Origin: Serripes groenlandicus
Taxonomy: Eukaryota; Mollusca; Bivalvia; Cardiida; Cardiidae
Assembly (NCBI GenBank): GCA_031761405.1
Contig: JASEVX010000037.1
Span: forward strand, 1,651,284 to 1,715,283
Reading direction: 5' to 3'
DNA: 64,000 nucleotides
The notes beneath the pieces were generated by a model that was given only the letters and a program-made list of their open reading frames with translations, had not been told where the DNA came from and did no database searches. Positions 56,221 to 64,000 of the stretch are shown in pieces. The position numbers were made by a program, and so were the translations under genes. Every line of letters starts with the position of its first letter. Within the stretch, counting starts at the first letter, position 1.

Positions 56221-56620
56221 CTGCAAAGTAAGAACTAGAGTATGACAACATCTTTACTACTCAGGTAAAAGAAAATATTTATGGTAATATATATGTATGT
56301 GACAATAATATGTTCAATAGAGACCTTCACTATGAAAGAACTGGGTCCCTAACTGAATCCCAACCCTATATATGGCCTTTTTATATTTGTTTGCTTATTC
56401 TAAAATTTAAGTTGCATCAACATTGTAGAAAAGTATGAAACTTAGCTTGCCATAAATCTTTTAACCTCAAATCAGATTAAGTGTACATAAGATAAAATAT
56501 ATAGGTGAGATAAGATCAGTTTACTCCTCCTTATCTAGTCCACTAATCTTTGCAATGAGCCAATGTTAACACTTGTGTGAGTAAAGTGGATTCCTGTATA
56601 CTCCGAACAGTCCAGCTTAA
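56221..56620. other. Intron without recognised elements
   Basis: AT-rich; no gene or repeat ends. Confidence 0.35.
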
Positions 56621-57533
56621 CAAGAGAGCCATGATGATCATGGATGGCTCACCTGAGTAATGCAATGTGATTTGTCATGCCAACCCCAATAACTCATTTT
56701 GAGGTCAGGTAAGCTCATACAAGAAGCCTAAGAGGATCTGACCAGTAACCCACACCCTATGTTGTTTATCTTTTGTCAAATTAGTATGAATTGTAAGGTT
56801 ACCAAAGAAATGTATATGTACCAGAAAGCTATTTGAAAATCAGTCTGATACTTTCAGAAGAGAATATGTTAATAGTTATATAATGCATAACAAACCCACC
56901 CCCTTGAGGCCATGTTTTTTTTACCAATCAACATGAGTTGAAGATATCTTAAAGAGTGTCACCCAAAGAACATATTACAAAATTATTTGGAAATCGGCCA
57001 AATACTTTGGAGGAAAAGAGTTTTTAAGTTTTCACATAAGCCATATCAGGCAAAACAGCCTAACCCCTTGAATGCCATGTTTTCTGACAAATCAGCATGG
57101 CTTGAAGGAATCGTATAGAGGAGTATTGGCCAAAAACTTTTGGATGAGATGATTTTTAAAGTTTTCTCTTTAGCCTTATAATGCCAAACTACCACGTCCC
57201 TGGCCCCATACTTTTCAACCAATCAATAGTGCTTGAAGGAATCTGATAGAGGGTCTACCTAGGATCATTTCTACAAAATTATTTGAAAACCATGAACCAG
57301 TTTGTGAGAAAAAAAGTTGTAATGTTTCTCTTTTGGTTGCCATGGAAACCAGAATTCTGCATGGATAAAAAAAGGAAGGACATTGAGAGGATGCTTGCTG
57401 TGAAGTTTCCTCCCAATTGATTAACTGGTTAAAGAGGAGAAAATGTTGACGGATGCACAAGGGACATTGCACACTGGCCAAATGGCAATCATAATAACTG
57501 ACCTTGAGCACTTTGTGCAGAGGTGAGCTAAAA
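56621..57533 (+). mobile_element. Diverged family-A element, head to tail
   Basis: Head ACAAGAGAGCCATGATGATC-ATGGATGGCTCACCTGA; decayed cores; right part TTGCCATGGAAACCAG; tail GACCTTGAGCAC-TTT-GTGCAGAGGTGAGCTAAAA (57500-57533). Confidence 0.75.
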
Positions 57534-57718
57534 CAAGAATGCCATGATGGCCCTGGATTGCTCACCTGAGTTATGCCAACCACATAGTCAATCACAAAAT
57601 CTTATTCTGTGGTCAGATAAGCTATAAGTAGTGTTAACAAGTTTTTCCTTTAATTTGGCCTGTGGCCTAGTTTTTGACCAGACAAGATCTATGTTCAAAC
57701 CTAGCCTAGATATCATAA
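57534..57718 (+). mobile_element. Truncated element with A-type head
   Basis: ACAAGAATGCCATGATGGCC-CTGGATTGCTCACCTGAGTT and one short partial core, then the next head. Confidence 0.6.
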
Positions 57719-59356
57719 AACAAGAGGGCCATGATGGCCCTGGATCGCTCACCTTAATTATACAATGTACTGCAATGCAAAACACATCAAGACAATTATT
57801 CTGAATGCAACCTCCACAGTGTTAACAATACTTTCCTTCATTTGGCCTAGTGATCTATATTTTTTACCTGATATGACCCATATTCCAACATGGACTAGAT
57901 ATCATCAAGACAACATTCTGACTAAGTTTCAACTTGCTCAAAGTAAAAATGCGGCCTCCGGAGTTTGAACAATATTTTCCTTTATTGACCTAGTTTCTGA
58001 TCCAATATGACCCATATTTGAACTTGACCTAGATATAATTCAGACAAACATTCTGACCAAATTTCAAGCTGCTGAAGCAAACAATGCGGCATCCAAAGTG
58101 TTCACAAGATTTTCCTTCAATTTGATCTAGTGACCTAGTTTTTGATCCAGCATGACCCATATTCAAACTTGGCCTACATATCATCAAGAAAAACATTCTG
58201 ATAAAGTTTTATCATGCTGAAATTAAAAATGCAGTATCCAGAGAGTTAACATGATTACCCTTCAATTTGGTCTAGTGACCTAGTTTTTAACCCGGCATGA
58301 CCCATATCCGAACTTGGCCTAGATATCATTTATACAAACATTCTGACCAAATATCAAATTGCTGAAGCAAAAAATGCAGCTTTTACAGAGTTAACAAGAT
58401 TTTCCCTCAATTTGGCCTAGTGACCTAGTTTCTGATCCAATATGACCCATATTTGAACTTGAACTAGATATCTTTAAGACAAACATTCTGACAAAATTTC
58501 AAGCTGCTGAAGCAAATAATGCGGCATCCAAAGTGTAAAAAAGATTTTCTTTCAATTTGGGCTAGTGACCTAGTTTTTGACCCGACATGACCCATATTCG
58601 AACTTGGCCTAGATATCATTCAGCTCAATAAATTTCGAGCCGCTGAAGCAAAACATGCGGCTTCTACAGAGTTAACAAGATTTTCCCTCAATTTGGCCTG
58701 GTGACCTAGTTTCTGACCCAATATGACCCATATTTGAACTTGACCTAGATATATTTAAGACAAACATTCTGACCAAATTTCAAGCTGCTGCAGCAAAAAA
58801 TGCGGCATCAAAAGTGTTAACAAGATTTTCTTTCAATTTGACCTAGTGACCTAGTTTTTGACCCGGCATAACCCATATTCGAACTTGACCTAGATATTTT
58901 TAAGACAAACATTTTGACAAAATTTCAAACTGCTGAAGCAAAAATTGCGGCCTCTGGAGTGTTAACAAGATTTTCCTTCAATTTGACCTAGTGACCTACT
59001 TTTTGACCCAACGTGACCCATGTTCAAACTTGACCTACATATTATCAAGACAAACATTCTGATAAAGTTTCAATATGCTCAAGTTGAAAATGTGGCCTCC
59101 AGAGTGTTAACAAGATTTTCCTTCAATTCGACCTAGTGACCTAGTTTTTGACCTCATATCGCCCAGTTTCGAACTTGTCCAAGATTTTATGGAGATGAAC
59201 GTTCTAATAAACTTTCATGAAGATTGGATGCAAAATGTAGCCCGTAGAGTGTTAACAAGCTCAAATGTTGACGAAGGACGACGGACGCCGGACGGACGCC
59301 GGACAAAATGTGATCACAATAGCTCACCTTGCACTTCGTGCATAGGTGAGCTAAAA
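57719..59356 (+). mobile_element. Family-F HINE-like element, complete
   Basis: A-type head ACAAGAGGGCCATGATGGCC then TCGCTCACCTTAATTATAC. About nine ~145-bp cores share TTTGACCTAGTGACCTAGTT, TTCGAACTTGACCTAGATAT and AAACATTCTGACAAAGTTTC. The right part (GATTGGATGCAAAATGTAG) leads to GACGGACGCCGGACG and tail GCTCACCTTGCAC-TTC-GTGCATAGGTGAGCTAAAAA. Head and tail are A-like while the cores are different, indicating module exchange between families. Confidence 0.85.
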
Positions 59357-59847
59357 ACATCCATTCTGACAAAGTTTCAACAAGCTTAAATTAAATTACC
59401 AAATTTACCTTAAATTCAGCCTAGTAAGCTAGTTTTTTATCTTATATTCAAACTTGACCTAGATATCATCATGTCAAATATTCTGACAAAGTTTCAACAT
59501 GCTAAAGATAAAAGTGAAGCATCCAAAGTGTTAACAAGATTTTCCTTCAATTTGACAAGCATTCTGACAAAGTTTCAAGCTGCTAGGCAAAATATGAAGT
59601 CTCTAGAGTGTTCACAAGATTTTCCTCCATTTTGTCCTATTGACCTAGTTTTTGACCTGACATGACCTAGTTTTGAACTTGGCCAAGATTTGATGGAGGT
59701 GTTTGTTCCGATAAACTTTCATGAATATTGGATGTAAAATGTTGACTGAAATGTAACGAGGCAATAGTTTACAGCATAAGACGGAAAAAATGTGAGCACA
59801 ATAGCTCTCCTTGAAATGTCTGAGCTCATCCCTTTCACACATACAAA
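59357..59847 (+). mobile_element. Family-F fragment, three decayed cores and decayed tail
   Basis: TTCTGACAAAGTTTCAACAA and TTGACCTAGATATCATCATG lead to GTGAGCACAATAGCTCTCCTTGAAATGTCTGAGCTC-like tail; no head. Confidence 0.6.
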
Positions 59848-60299
59848 CAAGAGGGCCATGATGGCCCTGGATCGCTCACCTTAATTATACAATGTACTGC
59901 AATGCAAAACACATCAAGACAATTATTCTGAATGCAACCTCTACAGTGTTAACAATATTTTCCTTCGTTTGGCCTAGTGATCTATATTTTTTTACCTGAT
60001 ATGACCCATATTCCAACATGGACTAGATAACATCAAGACAACATTCTGACAAAGTTTCAACTTGCTCAAAGTAAAAATGCGGCCTCCGGAGTTTGAACAA
60101 TATTTTCATGTATTGACCTAGTTTCTGATCGAATATGACCCATATTCGAACTTGACCTAGATATAATTCAGACAAACATTCTGACCAACTTTCAAGCTGC
60201 TGAAGCAAAAAATGCGGCACCCAAAGTGTTCACAAGATTTTCCTTCAATTTGATCTAGTGACCTGACCTAGTTTTTGACCCATATTCGAACTTGGCCTA

Positions 60300-62370
60300 C
60301 CGTATATACTCGGTTATAAGTCGCACTTTTTTACCTTCAAAATCGAAAGTGAAGTGGGGGGAGCGACTTATAAGAGGGTCAAGCAAAAATTCAGAAAAAA
60401 TTACCCTCCAATTCACCGATCGTCAAAAACTGTGCAGGCCGGTCATTGATAAAAAGGGCGACTTAAATGAGGATTTAACAGAATAAATCAAGTTTGATTG
60501 AAAGAAACATATCTTATAGAATTGATTTGTTTATAAAAACAAACACTAGAAAAAATATATAACTTATGAATGTTCATTTAAAAAGTCATTTGTTCCAAGT
60601 TATTGTTTCGATTTTAGCTCGATTGGAAGCCATTTTGAATTTTGTGAAAATATAAATTGCGGAGCTCAAGTCCAGATGCGTAAATATACAGACCATAATA
60701 CTGTTACTAGGTCGTATGTCACTTTATATGTGATTGAAAAAATAATGTAATAAACTTTAATTTATATTTCAGGATAAAGTGTTGTTTTTATTTTAAACAA
60801 AAAGTCATTGATTTGTAACCCTTATTAACCCTTATTACCATATATTGAGGGTTCCCATCCGAATTTTGAAATGTTAATGCTAACTCAAAATTGCTTGCAA
60901 TAAGCAATTTCTCCTTTATCCACGATGTTTCTTGCCTTGACGTTTTCAACGTAGCCTTGTACATAATTGTTGCATGCGGGAAAGTGATAATTTGTCATTG
61001 TGTAGACACGTACACACGTAGCTGTCAAACTATCTTAATTAGAAAGTCCATGTTTGCAGAAGGTGATAAAAAGAAGCCATAATAATGGCCACGACAAGAC
61101 CCATTTCACCGTGATTTTGGCCTGCATGGGTGATGGTACCAAATTAAACCATTAGAAAGCAAAAAACAAACACAGATCCAATTAAAGAGATAAAAAAGTC
61201 GGACCAAAATTGTCATAATTAATCCACAAACAATCCCAAGACTACACACGGGGTGATTTAACACGGTCAATAATTGACGTTAAAGTGTATTAAGTAAAAA
61301 CTGATAAACATGCAATTATCGGCTTTTACCACTGTGATACATCTGCAGTATTTGAGAGTCGTAACAAAGACAATAACTGTAGCTAAAGTGTATTAAATAC
61401 AAACTGCTAACAATGCAATTATCGGTTTTTACCCACTCTAATACGTACACGTCTGCAGAATTTGACCTCGGGTAATTTTACATGTAACACCTTTAGCTTG
61501 ATGATAATTTAAACCTGTGTGGTTTACACGCGACAGTTGTGTTAGAATTATTTGACTGTTAGAATTGAGGTCGCTGAACCGTGGATTTTTATTAAAAAGG
61601 GTGAACAAACTCCATAAACGAAAGCTATATTATCAAACAAAGGGGAAATTAGCAATGTTTTCAAAAGTTTTCAGCTGCCTCAGAAACATCATGGGAAAAG
61701 GACGAATTTAATCTGAGTTAGCAGATTATCACTGTATGCGAATTAATTTCAGTTATGCAACGCCGATTTTTCCCTCCATCTACCCTCTACCCCTTCAGTT
61801 AACCCTTTCCCGCATACAACAAATCTGCAGCAAACGACCTTGGAAACAAATTGACAATATCGGGAATAAACTCCATAAATGAGAGCTATATTACCATAGA
61901 TAAAACAAAGGGTTAATCAAGACGAGTGTGTTTTCACATAACCTGGGGCCTTTTGTGACCGGACAAAACCGGTTTATGTATTCCCCAGTAAATCTCTTTA
62001 GATAAAACAAATTAAAACTAGTTGGACATCATTGTATGTTCAAATAATGTAAACAAAAAGCTGATGCTCGATCTTGATGACTTAAGGTTATATATCTCGC
62101 TTCTTATGATAGTAAAATCTATTTAGACTATAAATCAATGCTTACATAAAACTAATTGGACATTATATGAATGTTTTAAACAAAAAATCTGATGCTCGAT
62201 CATGATGACTTGGGTTATATCTCGCTGCTTGTCATAGGGTTTTGACGTGAAAAAAATCAAAAATCTAACTGCGACTTATAAGAGGGTCAATCATCAAACC
62301 CTAGACTTTAGGCCTCGAAGTAGGGGGTGCGACTTATAGACGAGGGCGACTTATAACTGAGTATATACGG
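60300..62370. mobile_element. 2,071-bp non-autonomous TIR element with TA duplication
   Basis: Left end CCGTATATACTCGGTTATAA-GTCGCAC and right end (reverse complement) CCGTATATACTCAGTTATAA-GTCGCCC are inverted. TA flanks both sides (60298-60299, 62371-62372), and removing the element restores GGCCTACATATCATC as at about 58166. Subterminal GCGACTTATAAGAGGGTCAA occurs inverted-symmetrically near both ends (about 60363 and 62271). TA duplication places it in the Tc1/mariner/pogo group; no transposase is readable. Confidence 0.85.
61803..61912. mobile_element. Short TTAA MITE nested in the TIR element
   Basis: TTAA (61799-61802) then CCCTTTCCCGCATACAACAA; ends AACAAAGGG before TTAA (61913-61916). 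Interior partly deleted. Confidence 0.6.
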
Positions 62371-63540
62371 TACATATCATCAAGAAAAACATTCTGATAA
62401 AGTTTTATCATGCTGAAATTTAAAATGCAGTATCCAGAGTGTTAGCAAGATTACCCTTCAATTTGGCCTAGTGACCTAGTTTTTAACCTGGCATGACCCA
62501 TATTCCAACTTGGCCTAGATATCATTTAGACAAACATTCTGACAATTTCAAGCCGCTGAAGCAAAACATGCGGCTTCTACAGAGTTAACAAGATTAACCC
62601 TCGATTTGGCCTAGTGACCTAGTTTCTGATTCAATATGACCCATATCTGAACTTGAACTAGATATCTTTAAGACAAACATTCTGACAAAATTTCAAGCTG
62701 CTGAAGCAAAAAATGCGGCATTCAAAGTGTTCACAAGATTTTCCTTCAATTTGATCTAGTGACCTAGTTTTTGACCCCACATGACCCATATTCGAACTTG
62801 GCCTAGATATCTTTCAGCTCAACATTCTGAACAAATTTCAAGCCGCTGAAGCAAAATATGCGGCTTCTACAGAGTTAACAAGATTTTCCTTCAATTTGAT
62901 CTAGTGACCTAGTTTTTGACCCAATATGACCCATATTTGAACTTGACCTAGATATCTTTAAGACAAACATTCTGACCAAATTTCAAGCTGCTGAAGCAAA
63001 AAATGCGTCATCAAAAGTGTTAACAAGATTTTCCTTCAATTTGACCTAGTGACCTAGTTTTTGACCCGGCATAACCCAAATTCGAACTTGACCCTGATAT
63101 TTTTAAGACAAACATTTTGACAAAATTTCAAACTGCTGAAGCAAAAATTGCGGCCTCTGGAGTGTTAACGAGATTTTCCTTCAATTTGACCTAGTGACCT
63201 ATATTTTCACCCGACGTGACCCATGTTCGAACTTGACCTACATATCATCAAGACAAACATTCTGATAGAGTTTCAACATGCTCAAGTTGAAAATGTGGCC
63301 TCCAGAGTGTTAACAAGATTTCCCTTCAATTCGACCTAGTGACCTAGTTTTTGACCTCATATGGCCCGATTTCGAACTTGTCCAAGATTTTATAGAGATG
63401 AACGTTCTGATAAACTTTCATAAAGATTGGATGCAAAATGTAGCCTGTAGAATGTTAACAAGCTCAAATGTTGACGACGCACGACGGACGGACGCCGGAC
63501 AAAATGTGATCACAATAGCTCACCTTGCAAAGCTAAAAAT

Positions 63541-63817
63541 ATACAGCAGACAAAAACACCTTTACTTAACTATGAAAAATCTCTGTTAATGAAAATACAA
63601 ATAGAGGCTAAAAAAGCCCATGAGGAATAACATGCCATTTGTCTTGAAAAAATGTTGTGCACAAATACTGGTGCAAGATTATTATATAGCCACGAAACAC
63701 ATTGACAGGTGAACTGGCAACTGTCACATGATTCTGTTGACAATGTTAAGCATGTTGTATAATTAACCCTTTCCCACATCAGCTGCAGATAATTTATGGT
63801 ACAAAGTCTAAGATTAC
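63541..63817. other. Intron flanking exon 1; MITE left end
   Basis: TAACCCTTTCCCACATCAGC at about 63763 is a MITE left end; otherwise no features. Confidence 0.4.
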
Positions 63818-63925
63818 CTAGCTGCTCAGAGTATTCTAGAATTTCATCATCTGATAGAGCACCAGGGTTAGTTATCGGGAGTTCAGTTGGACTGGTTGGT
63901 ACTCCAACTCTATCAATTGACGCAC
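63818..63925 (-). CDS. Exon 1 of the visible gene: acidic linker and start of Death domain
   Basis: Acceptor TATATCTCTTCTAG and donor GTAATCTT border 108 bp, phase 1-1: ASIDRVGVPTSPTELPITNP then GALSDDEILEYSEQL. The last ten residues supply helix 1 of the Death domain (xxxLxxYSEQLG) that continues in exon 2. As it starts inside a codon, at least one more exon lies to the right of the window. Confidence 0.85.
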
Positions 63926-64000
63926 CTAGAAGAGATATAACATTAATTAATCAATTTTTTCATGGCAAGTTATAAAAAGACAAGAACACCGCAACGCGAC

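Larger units (their letters stand above)
59848..63537 (+). mobile_element. Family-F HINE-like element, split by a 2.07-kb insertion
   Basis: Head as in the 57719 copy; cores to 60299; a TIR element occupies 60300-62370; cores resume at 62371 with matching sequence and run to GACGACGCACGACGG and a shortened tail GCTCACCTTGCAAAGCTAAAAA (63518-63539), in which most of the hairpin has been deleted. Confidence 0.85.
18442..63925 (-). other. Gene: Death domain + trypsin-like serine protease (3' portion, eight exons)
   Basis: Eight minus-strand exons with AG/GT borders and phases 1-0-1-1-1-1-1 join into an uninterrupted frame of 473 residues plus stop; the 5' end lies right of the window. The visible protein has an acidic N-terminal piece (1-35), a Death domain (about 28-115), a lysine-rich linker (116-138), Gly/Pro/Gln-rich microexons (139-184) and a trypsin-like domain (about 205-465) with His239, Asp294 and Ser400. 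Death domains mediate homotypic assembly of signalling complexes; the protease resembles FAM111-type intracellular enzymes, which restrict some viruses in mammals. No transmembrane segment is visible after residue 1. Role in regulated, complex-induced proteolysis is inference. Extra phase-1 microexons could be missing from this model. Confidence 0.85.

Overview
The window is eukaryotic, AT-rich, intron-containing and dominated by transposable elements. The main interspersed elements have imperfect-palindrome heads, about 150-170 bp tandem core repeats and hairpin tails. This fits the pearl/HINE (non-autonomous Helentron-like) elements and BIV160-type core repeats known from bivalve molluscs, so the best inference is a bivalve, probably a clam. 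One 200-N scaffold gap (5931-6130) is present.

One host gene is well supported. It lies on the minus strand from beyond 63925 down to a stop codon at 18442. Eight exons with consensus splice sites and compatible phases (63818-63925, 56138-56220, 38695-38851, 30899-30967, 28518-28574, 27377-27424, 21472-21687, 18442-19127) join into one open frame of 473 visible residues. The order is acidic N-terminal piece, Death domain, lysine-rich linker, glycine-rich microexons, then a trypsin-like serine protease domain with a complete His/Asp/Ser triad, resembling FAM111-type proteases. Its 5' end is outside the window. Everything else between 18.4 and 63.9 kb is intron filled with repeats.

Layout: 1-3.1 kb, a 28-bp minisatellite and decayed core repeats; 4.0-8.0 kb, two near-identical ~1.9 kb copies flanking the gap, probably a false assembly duplication; 8.0-14.4 kb, mostly non-coding with a possible cysteine-peptidase exon, a 1.4 kb dispersed repeat and tRNA-derived SINE pieces; 14.4-16.7 kb, a composite pearl/HINE element; 17.0-18.2 kb, a MITE, a LINE reverse-transcriptase remnant and a small element; 18.4-63.9 kb, the protease gene. 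Its introns hold about 25 HINE-like elements, all on the plus strand (antisense to the gene), a decayed tyrosine-recombinase (DIRS/Ngaro-like) retrotransposon with nested insertions (33.2-37.5 kb), a multi-copy pseudogene of unknown family (24.1-25.7 kb), two hAT-like elements (31.4-32.2 and 53.6-54.5 kb), a 2.07 kb TIR element with TA target duplication (60.3-62.4 kb), and many short MITEs ending TTAA-CCCTTTCCCACATACA.

Family labels used below, by head signature: A = GGGCCATGATGGCCC; B = GGCCCATGAGGGCC; C = GGCCCAAGAGGGCC; D = GATGCCCCCGAATGG; E = GGGCCATGGGTGCAGG core; F = A-type head with a GACCTAGTGACCTAG core; G = ATACCCCCAG head; H = CTCATCATGGTGA core.
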